From DATARH01 sp963712835 (GTDB lineage: Bacteria; Pseudomonadota; Alphaproteobacteria; ATCC43930; CGMCC-115725), in contig CAVQJJ010000002.1 of NCBI GenBank assembly GCA_963712835.1, forward strand, positions 372,001-436,000: DNA of 64,000 bases, in the 5' to 3' direction. The notes under the pieces are model-generated. The model was given only the letters and a program-made list of their open reading frames with translations. It had not been told where the DNA came from and made no database searches. Below, piece after piece: positions 8,242-16,265 of the stretch; position 1 is the first letter of the stretch, and each line of letters starts with the position of its first letter. The position numbers and the translations under genes were made by a program.

Positions 8242-9036
8242 TTAAGGCGCCGCCGAAAGCGACACCCAGCCGGAGGCGGTGAGGTGCTCGATCGCCGGGA
8301 AGCGCGCCTTGTAGGCCATCTTCGGGCTCTCACCGATCCAGTAGCCGAGATAGACGTAGGGCATGCCCTGCCGGCGGCATTCCTCGACCAGCCACAGGAT
8401 GCTCCAGGTCCCGAGGCTGCGCTTTTCGAAGCTCGGATCGTAAAAGCTGTAGACCGCCGAGACGCCGTCATCGAGCCGGTCGAGCAGCGAAGCGGCGACC
8501 AGCGTTCCGGCGGCATCGCGAAACTCCGCGATCACTGTGCGCAACGGGGTATCCTCGACCATGCTGCGATAATCGGCATAGGTCATCGCAGCCATGTCGC
8601 TGTCGCGGTGGCGCGATCGCTGATAGGCGACAAAAAGCTGGAAATGCTCGGGCGTCGCGCGCGCCGCGACCAGGCGCCCCGAAAGCCCACGGTTGGCGTT
8701 GCGCACGCGGCGGGTCGAACGGCTGTGGACGAAATCGTTGACCGCGATCCGCACCGGCACGCAGGAAGCGCATTGCGGACAGGCCGGGCGGTACGCGAAA
8801 CCTTGGCTGCGGCGAAACCCAGCGCGCGACAGCTCATCGTAGAAATTGGCCGCCGCGCCGCCCGTCAGCTCGACGATCAGCTTGCGTTCGGCGCGTCCGG
8901 CGACATAGGGACAGGCAACGGGGCCGGCGGTGAAGAACTGGCGTAACGGCTGGGAACGGCCGGAATTGTGGAGAGCGCGGGGCTCGACCCAGGACGGCCC
9001 CGCGATCGGCCTGCCGTTCCCTGTCCCGATTTCCAT
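8242..9036 (-). CDS. bpt: aspartate/glutamate leucyltransferase (bacterial N-end rule)
   Basis: Transfers Leu from Leu-tRNA to N-terminal Asp or Glu, marking proteins for ClpS/ClpAP. Family motifs: FFTAGPVACPYVAGR near residue 35, the Cys-rich segment ACPQCASCVPVRI, RRVRNANRGL, and the GNAT-fold C-terminal stretch YLGYWIGESPKMAYKARF. At 264 residues it is slightly longer than usual because of about 25 N-terminal residues; a G-rich stretch precedes the ATG at 9036. It is divergent from the DUF1330 gene. No clpS or aat is visible nearby. Confidence 0.93.
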   Translation of the reverse strand: MEIGTGNGRPIAGPSWVEPRALHNSGRSQPLRQFFTAGPVACPYVAGRAERKLIVELTGGAAANFYDELSRAGFRRSQGFAYRPACPQCASCVPVRIAVNDFVHSRSTRRVRNANRGLSGRLVAARATPEHFQLFVAYQRSRHRDSDMAAMTYADYRSMVEDTPLRTVIAEFRDAAGTLVAASLLDRLDDGVSAVYSFYDPSFEKRSLGTWSILWLVEECRRQGMPYVYLGYWIGESPKMAYKARFPAIEHLTASGWVSLSAAP

Positions 9037-9151
9037 GCCGCCCCCACTACCCGCGCCGCTGCCATCGCCGCGCGTTCACGAAGAATGCCAGAGGCTTTCG
9101 CCGCAGACAACGCCGGCTCATTATGCCGCCAGGTCAAAATGGAGGGGCAGG

Positions 9152-9436
9152 ATGCCGGCCTATATCATCGCCGAAGTCGAGGTCACCAACCCGGCGGGTT
9201 ACGAAGCGTACCGGCCGCTCGCCGGCGCCAGCATCGCGCAATATGGCGGCAAGTTTGTCGTGCGCGGCGGCAAGGCGGAGTTGGTCGAAGGCACGCAGGA
9301 GCCGGCGCGTCTCGTCGTCATCGAGTTCGCCGACACCGCGGCGGCGAAGCGCTGGTACAACTCGCCGGAGTACCAGCAAGCGCTGAAAATCCGCCTGGCC
9401 AATTCGACGGGCCGGGTGCTTTTGGTCGAGGGCTAG
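9152..9436 (+). CDS. DUF1330 family protein
   Basis: A 94-residue ferredoxin-like alpha/beta-barrel-fold protein. Typical family text: AYIIAEVEVTNPAGYEAY at the N-terminus, GGKFVVRGG, and FADTAAAKRWYNSPEYQ. Members are small cytoplasmic proteins of unknown function. ATG 9152 is preceded by GGAGGGG. Its stop codon shares the palindromic CTAG with the stop of the convergent membrane protein, so the two genes overlap tail to tail by four bases. Confidence 0.9.
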   Translation: MPAYIIAEVEVTNPAGYEAYRPLAGASIAQYGGKFVVRGGKAELVEGTQEPARLVVIEFADTAAAKRWYNSPEYQQALKIRLANSTGRVLLVEG

Positions 9437-10200
9437 CGCCGGCGGCGCATCAGCCAGAGCGAACAGCCCTGGATCGCCAGCGCCAGGAGCGTCGCCATGG
9501 TGAACGAGGCGGCGATGCCCAGGGGCACGATCGTTGTCGCCAGGAGGGCGAAGAAGCCGGTGAATGCGAAGAGCCCGATCAACAGGCCGCGCAGTACCTG
9601 GATCGCCGCTGCCGGCCCGCGTCCCTGCTGACTGAACGCCGCCAGCACCGCGGCGAAGACCGGGTAGGTCGCGAGGAGGCCGCTCAGCCGCGCGCCGACA
9701 TAAGGCGCCAGCGCGGTCAGCCCGAGCACCAGCAGCGTCGCCACAATCATCCGCGCCGGGATGTCCGAGCGCGGCCGCCGCGCGAGGGTCGCGCGCTCGT
9801 CGCCGAGCCGCGGCATCAGGGCAAGCGCCAGCGCGAGCGCCGCGCATGCCACCGCCACCAGCAGCCATAGCGGCAGCGCCGCCTCGGCAAAGGCGAGGGC
9901 GCAGACAGCGAAGCCCAAGCTCGCGGCGATGAGCGTCGGCGGCCAGCCGGAATGCCGCGCGACGATGCCGTAGACGAGGCCGAACCCGGCCTCGGACGCC
10001 GCGCCCGCGAGGCAGCCGAGGCTCGCCGCCGCCGCGAAACCTTCGCCCTGGTCGAGCGCCAGGAAAAAGCACACCGGCGCCGAGGTCAGCGGCAATCCGA
10101 CAAACCAGCCGCCGATGATCTCGCCCCAGCGCCGGCTGGCGAGGCTCGCCGCGAGGATCAATAGCGGCGTCACCGTCAGCTTGAGGGGCAGGGTGTCCAT
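9433..10200 (-). CDS. multipass inner-membrane protein of unknown function
   Basis: About 255 residues, almost entirely hydrophobic with roughly eight membrane segments and an Arg-rich tail (MRRRR). The first loop contains SRRWGEIIGGWFVGLPLTSAP. No transporter signature is recognised. The start at 10200 is favoured by purine-rich AAGGGA just upstream; an in-frame ATG 45 bases earlier lacks support. Neighbours give no functional hint. Confidence 0.75.
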   Translation of the reverse strand: MDTLPLKLTVTPLLILAASLASRRWGEIIGGWFVGLPLTSAPVCFFLALDQGEGFAAAASLGCLAGAASEAGFGLVYGIVARHSGWPPTLIAASLGFAVCALAFAEAALPLWLLVAVACAALALALALMPRLGDERATLARRPRSDIPARMIVATLLVLGLTALAPYVGARLSGLLATYPVFAAVLAAFSQQGRGPAAAIQVLRGLLIGLFAFTGFFALLATTIVPLGIAASFTMATLLALAIQGCSLWLMRRRR

Positions 10201-10218
10201 GTATCCCTTGATCTCCTT

Positions 10219-10312
10219 GGCCGGGCTTGACCGGTGGGCATCCACGTCTTCAAGCTGAGTCGTCCGAAAATGGAGACGTTGACCCGCGGGTCAGGCCCGC
10301 GGCAGGCGACCC
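10219..10312. repeat. degenerate palindromic intergenic repeat related to family A
   Basis: The left end reads GGCCGGGCTTGACCGGTGGG followed by CATCCACGTC. The right end contains the perfect palindrome GACCCGCGGGTC (10281-10292) and GGCCCGCGG. This layout resembles common alphaproteobacterial intergenic repeats. Within the roughly 340-base gap (10201-10540) I see no convincing gene apart from this element. Confidence 0.5.
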
Positions 10313-10540
10313 TAATCCAGCTTGTCAGACGGCTTTCATCAAGCCGCCGCGCCGGCGGTCTGCCTCGCGCCGAAGCGGATGGGTCAGATTGGTGGCGCGA
10401 TGGCGAGTAAAGGCACAAATCGCCACGATTGCTGTTTCCGTTGAGTTGCGCGAGTTTGGCCGTGGCATCTATGTCGCGCGTTTTTGTCGGCTAGACTGGC
10501 GGCCGGACCGACAGCGCCGGGGGGACGGAAGTCGTTCGTT

Positions 10541-11011
10541 ATGAGATATGTCCAACGCGTTCTCCAACCCGACGAAACCGTGGTGCATCAGGCCTATTTG
10601 CATTGGCTGATATTTCTTCGCGCGATCGGCTTTGTCGTGCTGGCGATCGCCTGTCTGATCGCCGAGGCGATGTTCCGGCCTGCTGAGCCGATCGTTGCCA
10701 CCACCTTTATCGTCGTCGCCTGCTTTTTCGCGCTGCTCGCGGCCGAGTTGGCGCTTCGGGCCTGGATCCGGCGGGTGACCACGGAGTTCGCCATCACCGA
10801 CCGTCGGGTCATCTACAAGACAGGGCTGTTCTCGCGTCACACGCTCGAAATGAACCGCAGCAAGGTTGAGAGCGTCGATGTCGATCAGCCGTTCACTGGC
10901 CGCCTCTTCGGCTACGGCACGATCATCCTGCGCGGCACCGGCTCGACCTTTCAGCCGATCTACCACATCGCCGACCCGCTGACCTTCCGCAGTTACATTA
11001 CCGCCGCCTGA
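10541..11011 (+). CDS. PH-domain membrane protein (bacterial PH, YdbS-like)
   Basis: A 156-residue protein with an N-terminal soluble segment, two adjacent membrane helices (about 20-70), then a bacterial PH domain. Supporting text is TEFAITDRRVIYKTGLFSRHTLEMNRSKVESV and FGYGTIILRGTGST. These proteins sit in the inner membrane with the PH domain in the cytoplasm; their roles are mostly unknown. The ATG at 10541 begins the conserved MRYVQRVLQPDE text and is preceded by a G/A-rich stretch; a further in-frame start upstream is not supported. Confidence 0.85.
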   Translation: MRYVQRVLQPDETVVHQAYLHWLIFLRAIGFVVLAIACLIAEAMFRPAEPIVATTFIVVACFFALLAAELALRAWIRRVTTEFAITDRRVIYKTGLFSRHTLEMNRSKVESVDVDQPFTGRLFGYGTIILRGTGSTFQPIYHIADPLTFRSYITAA

Positions 11012-11081
11012 CGCGATTCGGGCTTCCTGACGTCAGAGGCTGACTTGAAATGAATTCAAAGTTCCAATGAGCTGGATTTCT

Positions 11082-11212
11082 TCGTCTTCCCCGCGAAAGC
11101 GGGAACCCAGGGGGAGCGACGGCAGAGGTTCAGGTTCAAGTTCTAGCCTCCACTGAGGCTAAGCCATCCTCCGGTACGGTGGCCCTGGGCCCTGCTTTCG
11201 CGGGGGAGACGA
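11082..11212. repeat. dispersed palindromic repeat, family A-like, long copy
   Basis: About 130 bp with facing ends: TCGTCTTCCCCGCGAAAGCG then GGAACCCAGG on the left, and CCTGGGCCCTGCTTTCGCGG then GGGAGACGA on the right. The ends are near reverse complements. It lies in the 365-base gap between the PH gene and nadQ, where no other feature is visible. Confidence 0.75.
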
Positions 11213-11376
11213 TAATTGTTTGACTTGGTTGATTTCATTTGAGTCCACTCTCGGGGCGCGGCTCCGCTTCGCCTATCGCTTGGTTCCCGGTGCGACAAAA
11301 ACCTTCGTAGAACAACGTAACGCGGCGCGTGGTAAAGTAACGCCCAACAAGCACGGACACGGGGTTGTTCGCGGGC

Positions 11377-12441
11377 ATGAGCGGGGGCGCGGTAGCGGCG
11401 ATCCGGCGACGACCGGGCGGGGCATTGTCCGCTTCCGGGAGCGGCGTGCCGCTGTCGCCGAGAGCCCTGTCGATCGGCCTCTCGGCGGTCATCGTCGCCG
11501 CCAGCGAGCACGAGCCGCGCGTGCTGACGATCCGCTATTCCGCCCAAGGACGAGAAACCAAACGCGATTCTGTCGAGGCGCTGCCGGCCGGGCCTCTCGA
11601 AGCGGAGCACCGTACCCTCGAGCTGGGCCTGCGAGGCTGGGTCGAGCGGCAGACCAGCCAGCGCCTCGGTTATGTCGAGCAGCTTTATACTTTCGGCGAC
11701 CGCGACCGGCTGGTCGGCGCAACGGCCGAGGCCAACCCGGCGCTCACCGTCGCCTATCTCGCGCTGGTGCACGAGATGCGTGCAGGAACCTCGGCCGCCG
11801 GCCCGGCCGAGGCGGTGTGGCAGAGCTGGTATCGCTATTTCCCATGGGAAGACTGGCGCGAGGGCCGGCCGGCGCTGCTGGCCATGATCGAGACCGACCT
11901 CACCCGGTGGGCCGCCGCGGCGCCGAACGAGGCCGAGGCGCGGCTGCGCGAGGTGCGCATCCAGGTTGCGTTCGGCCTGCAGACGGGAGACTGGAACGAG
12001 GAGCTCGTGCTCGAACGCTACGAGTTGCTTTACGAAGCGGGGCTGGTCTTCGAGGCGGCGCGCGACCGTGGCGCGGCGATGGACGAGGCGTCGGGCGCGG
12101 GAGTCGCGATGGCGGTCGACCATCGCCGTATCCTCGCGACTGCGGTCGGCCGCCTGCGCGGCAAGATCAAGTACCGGCCGGTCGTGTTCGAGTTGATGCC
12201 GCCCGCCTTCACGCTGTCGCAGCTGCAAAAGACCGTCGAGGCGCTGAGCGGCGTGCGTCTCCACAAGCAGAATTTCCGCCGTCTCGTCGAGCAACAGGGC
12301 CTCGTCGAGGAGACCGGCGACATCAGCGCCGCGACCGGCGGCCGGCCGGCCCGGCTTGTGCGCTTCCGTCGCGAGGTGCTGCTGGAGAGACCCGCGCCTG
12401 GATTGCGGCTGCGCGCCGGCCGGCGCATGACGGTGCCGTGA
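11377..12441 (+). CDS. nadQ: NadQ-like regulator of NAD biosynthesis (Nudix-related plus winged helix)
   Basis: About 354 residues. The N-terminal two thirds resembles a Nudix-type domain (LSIGLSAVIVAA, then RTLELGLRGWVERQT and YVEQLYTFGDRDR) without an obvious intact Nudix box. The C-terminal part (about 255-340) is a winged helix of the NrtR/NadQ type: RGKIKYRPVVFELMP, FTLSQLQKTVEALSG and GRPARLVRFRREV. Such proteins repress nadABC in alphaproteobacteria in response to NAD-pathway signals. Its position close to nadAC supports the call. The start is uncertain: ATG 11377 was chosen over TTG 11365. The 3' end overlaps the convergent NDH-2 gene by 119 bases. Confidence 0.78.
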   Translation: MSGGAVAAIRRRPGGALSASGSGVPLSPRALSIGLSAVIVAASEHEPRVLTIRYSAQGRETKRDSVEALPAGPLEAEHRTLELGLRGWVERQTSQRLGYVEQLYTFGDRDRLVGATAEANPALTVAYLALVHEMRAGTSAAGPAEAVWQSWYRYFPWEDWREGRPALLAMIETDLTRWAAAAPNEAEARLREVRIQVAFGLQTGDWNEELVLERYELLYEAGLVFEAARDRGAAMDEASGAGVAMAVDHRRILATAVGRLRGKIKYRPVVFELMPPAFTLSQLQKTVEALSGVRLHKQNFRRLVEQQGLVEETGDISAATGGRPARLVRFRREVLLERPAPGLRLRAGRRMTVP

Positions 12442-13723
12442 AGTCCATGATTAGCCGCGCGCCTCGCTGGTAGGTCAGGTACGACCACAGCCACTCCGCC
12501 GCCACCATCACCCGGTTGCGGAAACCGATCAGAAAGTAGATGTGCGCGGCGCTCCACAGCAACCACCCGAGCCGGCCCGAAAGCCGGAGCCACCCGAAAT
12601 CGGCGATCGCCTCGCGACGACCGATCGTCGCCAAATTGCCGGGGTTGCGATAGCGGAACGGCGGTGGGGTCCTGCCCGCGAGCCGCGCCGTTATTGCCCG
12701 CGCGACGTATTTGCCTTGCTGCTTTGCCACGGTTGCAATCCCCGGCAAAGGCCGGCCGTCGGGGCCTTCGACCTTCGCCGTGTCGCCGATGACGAAGATT
12801 TCCCGATGCTTCGCCACTGTCAGTTCCACGCCGACCGGGATACGGCCGTCACTGGCGGTTTCCACCGCGAGCCACTCTGCCGCCGGAGACGCGCGCACGC
12901 CCGCGGCCCAAATCACCGTACGGCTTTCGATGCGTTCGGTGCCAAGCATGACACCGTCAATGTCGCAGTGGGTCACCGCCGTCCCGAGCCGCAATTCAAC
13001 CCCGAGCCGACTTAGCGCGCGCGCCGCCACGTCTGAAAGCCGCGCCGGAAAGCTCGACAGCACGCGCGGCCCGGCTTCCACCAGGAAGATGCGGGTCGCC
13101 GTAGGGTCGATGCGCCGGAAGTCGCGCGCCAGCGTCGCGCGTGACAGCTCGGCCAGCGCGCCGGCCAATTCGACGCCGGTCGGGCCGCCGCCGATGATAA
13201 CGAACGTCATCAATCGTCGCCGTTCGACCTCGTCCTCGATGTCCTCGGCATGCTCGAAGGCAAGGAGAATGCGCTGCCGCATCGTCCGCGCCTCCTCGAT
13301 GTCCTTCAGGCTCAGCGTGGTGGCCGCCCAGTCGTCATGGCCGAAATAGGCGTCGCGCGCCCCGGTTGCGATCACCAGGTAGTCATACGAGACGCGCCGC
13401 TGGCCGACCATCACCGCGCGCTGCGCTGCGTCTATCCCGGTAACCTCGCCGAGCATCACGCGGGTGTTCCGCTGCCGGCCAAGGATCGCCCGGATCGGCG
13501 CGGCGATGTCGGCTGGCGACAACGCTGCGGTCGCGACTTGATAGAGCAGTGGCTGGAACAGGTGATGGTTGTGCCGATCGATCACCGTAACGTCGGCGTC
13601 GACGCGGCCAAGCCGCGTTGCGGCCATCAACCCGCCAAATCCGGCTCCGATGATTACAATCTGCGGCCGCTGCGGCGATCCCACGAGCGGAACAGCGGCA
13701 GCCCGTTCAGCCAAATCGCCCAT
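12323..13723 (-). CDS. ndh: type II NADH dehydrogenase (NDH-2 family)
   Basis: Single-subunit, non-proton-pumping NADH:quinone oxidoreductase on the inner membrane face. It has the FAD dinucleotide motif GAGFGGL near residue 25, the NADH motif IIGGGPTGVELAGALAEL near 175, and VFVIGDTAKV near 305. The C-terminal amphipathic region (WLLWSAAHIYFLIGFRNR and WLWSYLTYQRGARLI) is the usual membrane anchor. Typical proteins end about there; here some 40 Arg/Ala/Pro-rich residues follow, encoded antisense to the end of nadQ. That tail probably arose by loss of an earlier stop. It is divergent from nadA. Confidence 0.9.
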   Translation of the reverse strand: MGDLAERAAAVPLVGSPQRPQIVIIGAGFGGLMAATRLGRVDADVTVIDRHNHHLFQPLLYQVATAALSPADIAAPIRAILGRQRNTRVMLGEVTGIDAAQRAVMVGQRRVSYDYLVIATGARDAYFGHDDWAATTLSLKDIEEARTMRQRILLAFEHAEDIEDEVERRRLMTFVIIGGGPTGVELAGALAELSRATLARDFRRIDPTATRIFLVEAGPRVLSSFPARLSDVAARALSRLGVELRLGTAVTHCDIDGVMLGTERIESRTVIWAAGVRASPAAEWLAVETASDGRIPVGVELTVAKHREIFVIGDTAKVEGPDGRPLPGIATVAKQQGKYVARAITARLAGRTPPPFRYRNPGNLATIGRREAIADFGWLRLSGRLGWLLWSAAHIYFLIGFRNRVMVAAEWLWSYLTYQRGARLIMDFTAPSCAGRRAAAIQARVSPAAPRDGSAQAGPAGRRSRR

Positions 13724-13832
13724 GGCGATACCTCGCGCCTGGCCGTGCTTATAGATGGTCCGTTGCTATCCGGCGGCGCAAGGTGTCGTGTCGGCATTCG
13801 CCGCGCGCATGACACTTTCTTCAAACGGGGGG

Positions 13833-13860
13833 TTGACGTCGGGCCTCGACCACTTATTCT
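13833..13860 (+). promoter_or_regulatory. candidate nadA promoter
   Basis: TTGACG (13833-13838), a 16-base spacer and TATTCT (13855-13860) resemble a sigma-70 promoter in the 232-base gap between divergent ndh and nadA. It lies upstream of the hairpin at 13883. Confidence 0.45.
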
Positions 13861-13882
13861 CATATCTAGCATAACTCAAAGA

Positions 13883-13914
13883 GCCGGACGGCGGTCGTCT
13901 CCCGTCCGGCTTTT
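13883..13914 (+). terminator. intrinsic terminator or attenuator hairpin ahead of nadA
   Basis: GCCGGACGG (13883-13891) pairs perfectly with CCGTCCGGC (13902-13910) around a 10-base loop, and TTTT follows. It sits between the candidate promoter and the nadA start, so it could end leader transcripts (attenuation) or close an unrecognised short RNA. Confidence 0.6.
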
Positions 13915-13927
13915 CCAGACCCCAGAA

Positions 13928-13944
13928 ATGCTCAGAATGAGTAT
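13928..13944 (+). promoter_or_regulatory. candidate NadQ operator upstream of nadA
   Basis: ATGCTCA-GAA-TGAGTAT is a 17-base inverted repeat with one mismatch, ending just before the AGGAGGAG ribosome-binding site. Its place before nadA, with nadQ in the same neighbourhood, makes it a good repressor-site candidate. The NadQ consensus could not be consulted. Confidence 0.55.
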
Positions 13945-13955
13945 AAGGAGGAGCC

Positions 13956-14960
13956 GTGCTTGAGACCCTGACCCCCAATACCCGCCGGACGCCAAACCTG
14001 CCGCTGCCCGAGCTTTACGCCCGCGTCGAGCGCCATGTGCCGGCGATCGAATGGCCGGTGCTGGCCGAGGACATCGCCGCGATCCTCAAGCTGAAGCGCG
14101 AGCGCAACGCGGTGGTGCTGGCGCACAATTACCAGACCCCGGACATCTTCCACACGGTCGCCGACATCGTCGGCGACAGCCTGGCGCTGGCGCGCGAGGC
14201 GGCGCGCACCGACGCCGACGTGATCGTGCTCGCGGGCGTGCATTTCATGGCCGAGACCGCGAAGCTGCTCAATCCCGAAAAGACGGTCCTCATCCCCGAC
14301 ATGAAGGCCGGCTGCTCGCTCGCCGAATCGATCACACCCGACGACGTGCGGCTGCTGCGCGCGGCGCATCCCGGCGTGCCGGTGGTGACCTATGTCAACA
14401 CCTCGGCGGCGGTGAAAGCCGAGAGCGACATTTGCTGCACCTCGGGCAATGCGCGGAAGATCGTCGAGGCGCTCGGCACGCCCGAGGTCATCATGATCCC
14501 GGACGAATACCTCGCGCGGAACATCGCGGCGCAGACCAAGGTCAAGATCATCGCCTGGAAGGGCCATTGCGAGGTGCACGAGCGCTTCTCGGCCGAGGAT
14601 GTGCGCGAGCTGCGCGCCGGCCATCCGGGGGTTGTCGTGCTGGCGCATCCCGAATGCCCGCCCGAGGTCGTGGCCGAGTGCGACTTCACCGGCTCGACCG
14701 CGGCGATGGCCGACTATGTCGGGCAGAAGCGCCCGGCGCGTGTGGTGCTGCTTACCGAATGCTCGATGAGCGACAATGTCGCGCTGCAATACCCCGATCT
14801 CGACTTCGTGCGGCCATGCAACCTCTGCCCGCACATGAAGCGCATCACCCTCGGCAACATCCGCCAGGCGCTGGAGACGATGACGCACGAGGTGACGGTG
14901 CCGGCCGACATCGCCACGCCCGCGCGCCGCGCCGTCGAGCGCATGCTGGAATTGGGTTGA
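13956..14960 (+). CDS. nadA: quinolinate synthase A
   Basis: [4Fe-4S] enzyme condensing iminoaspartate with dihydroxyacetone phosphate to quinolinate, in de novo NAD synthesis. Its 334 residues contain NAVVLAHNYQTPDIFH, DMKAGCSLAE, VTYVNTSAAVKAESDICCTSGNA (read in parts), AHPECPPEVV and the C-terminal CNLCPHMKRITLGNI; these supply the cluster cysteines. The start is GTG with a strong AGGAGGAG upstream. It forms an operon with nadC, 17 bases downstream. nadB is not present in the window. Confidence 0.96.
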   Translation: MLETLTPNTRRTPNLPLPELYARVERHVPAIEWPVLAEDIAAILKLKRERNAVVLAHNYQTPDIFHTVADIVGDSLALAREAARTDADVIVLAGVHFMAETAKLLNPEKTVLIPDMKAGCSLAESITPDDVRLLRAAHPGVPVVTYVNTSAAVKAESDICCTSGNARKIVEALGTPEVIMIPDEYLARNIAAQTKVKIIAWKGHCEVHERFSAEDVRELRAGHPGVVVLAHPECPPEVVAECDFTGSTAAMADYVGQKRPARVVLLTECSMSDNVALQYPDLDFVRPCNLCPHMKRITLGNIRQALETMTHEVTVPADIATPARRAVERMLELG

Positions 14961-14977
14961 CCCCAAGGGAACGAAAA

Positions 14978-15814
14978 ATGATCCGTCTTCTCGTCGAACC
15001 CATCGTCCGCGCCGCGCTCGCCGAGGATCTCGGCCGGGCAGGAGACATCACCACCGACGCCGTGGTGCCGGCGGACGCGCGCATCGACACGGTCATCGCC
15101 GCGCGCCAGCCCGGCGTGCTCGCCGGGCTTGACGCGGCGTTAATGGCGTTCGAGCTGCTCGACCCGAGGCTCGAGCTGAAACGAGTCGTCGCCGATGGCG
15201 CGCGGGTCGAACGCGGCCAGACCGTCGCGCGCATCAGCGGGCCGGCGCGGCCGGTGCTCGCCGCCGAGCGCACCGCGCTCAACCTGCTCTGCCGGCTCAG
15301 CGGTGTCGCCAGCGCGACCCGTTCGCTGGCCGACGCGATCGAGGGTCACAAGGCGAAGATCGTCTGCACCCGCAAGACCACGCCGGGGCTGCGCATCCTG
15401 GAGAAGGAGGCGGTGCGGCTGGGCGGCGGCGCCAACCACCGCTTCGGCCTCGATGACGCGATGCTGATCAAGGACAACCACGTCGCGATGGCGGGCGGTG
15501 TCGTCCCGGCGCTGCGCCGCGCCAAGGCGGCGGCCGGGCATCTCGTCAAGATCGAGCTCGAGGTCGATACGCTCGACCAGCTCGAAGAGGCGCTGACCGA
15601 GGGTTTCGACGCGGTGCTGCTCGACAACATGGACCCGCCGATGCTGCGCCGCGCGGTCGGGATGGTGGCGGGCAGGGCGATCACCGAGGCTTCGGGCCGC
15701 ATCACCCGCGAAACCGCGCCGGCGATCGCCGCCGCCGGGGTCGACCTCATCTCGTCAGGGTGGATCACTCACTCGGCGCCGATCCTCGATCTCGGCCTCG
15801 ACGTCGTAGATTAG
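14978..15814 (+). CDS. nadC: nicotinate-nucleotide pyrophosphorylase (quinolinate phosphoribosyltransferase)
   Basis: Converts quinolinate and PRPP to nicotinate mononucleotide, CO2 and PPi. Its 278 residues include EDLGRAGDITTDAVV, ERTALNLLCRLSGVAS, the phosphate-binding TRKTTPGLRILEKEAVRLGG (20 residues), DDAMLIKDNHV and the C-terminal VDLISSGWITHSAP. ATG 14978 follows AAGGGA. A longer reading frame running in from 14051 is only a shadow of nadA. It completes the nadA-nadC operon. Confidence 0.96.
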   Translation: MIRLLVEPIVRAALAEDLGRAGDITTDAVVPADARIDTVIAARQPGVLAGLDAALMAFELLDPRLELKRVVADGARVERGQTVARISGPARPVLAAERTALNLLCRLSGVASATRSLADAIEGHKAKIVCTRKTTPGLRILEKEAVRLGGGANHRFGLDDAMLIKDNHVAMAGGVVPALRRAKAAAGHLVKIELEVDTLDQLEEALTEGFDAVLLDNMDPPMLRRAVGMVAGRAITEASGRITRETAPAIAAAGVDLISSGWITHSAPILDLGLDVVD

Positions 15815-15827
15815 CCGCTATCGGCGC

Positions 15828-15856
15828 AAAAAAACCCTCCCCGCGAGCGGGGAGGG
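15828..15856 (-). terminator. intrinsic terminator for the small secreted protein gene
   Basis: Perfect 10-bp arms (15835-15844 and 15847-15856) with a GA loop; on the minus strand the stem is followed by seven T residues. On the plus strand the same stem ends nadC transcripts without a T-run. Confidence 0.8.
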
Positions 15857-15880
15857 CAGTTGGAGCATCCTGCGAGATTG

Positions 15881-16117
15881 TTAGTACCAGCCCGTGTAAC
15901 GGGGGCTGTTTGGGTTGGTGTAGTAGCCGTAAGGTTGACGCCACCAGTCGTGGTGTCGGTGCTGCACGACGCCGACATGGATGCCGCCGGGGCCGGCCCA
16001 CAGGCGAACCGCCGCTTGGGCGGGCGCGCTGGAGACGGTCGCGGTGCCGAGCGCCAGCGCGGCAATCGCCGCGAGGCCAAGCCGACGGAACCAGCTCCTA
16101 TTCGGTTTGAGGGACAT
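15881..16117 (-). CDS. small secreted His/Trp/Tyr-rich protein
   Basis: A 78-residue product with a signal peptide (about 1-35, ending APAQA). The mature part is only about 43 residues, rich in aromatic and His residues: GGIHVGVVQHRHHDWW and QPYGYYTNPNSPRYTGWY. Small exported proteins like this are common in alphaproteobacteria and have no assigned role. It is a real gene in appearance because it has a signal peptide, sits alone and is followed by a strong terminator. Metal binding is possible from the His cluster but unproven. Confidence 0.7.
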   Translation of the reverse strand: MSLKPNRSWFRRLGLAAIAALALGTATVSSAPAQAAVRLWAGPGGIHVGVVQHRHHDWWRQPYGYYTNPNSPRYTGWY

Positions 16118-16265
16118 CTGACCCTCCTCTTTCTCGATCCGCGTGGCTCAAGGTTGCCACTCAGTAAAGTATACGATACCGTTTCATTTTTATCCTCGGC
16201 TCGCGCAAAAATTTTTCCGATGTGTCGGCTAGTTTAGTGGTAGCGCAGTCCTCGCCCTCGGCACG

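Noticed and set aside
14051..14977. Plus-strand frame extending nadC upstream
   Set aside because: It is a shadow of nadA; nadC has a good start and family text beginning at 14978.
16222..16265. tRNA-like D-arm sequence (TAGTTTAGTGGTAG)
   Set aside because: It looks like the D-arm of a tRNA, but no anticodon stem, T-arm or acceptor pairing follows; the sequence runs into the end of the DUF899 gene.
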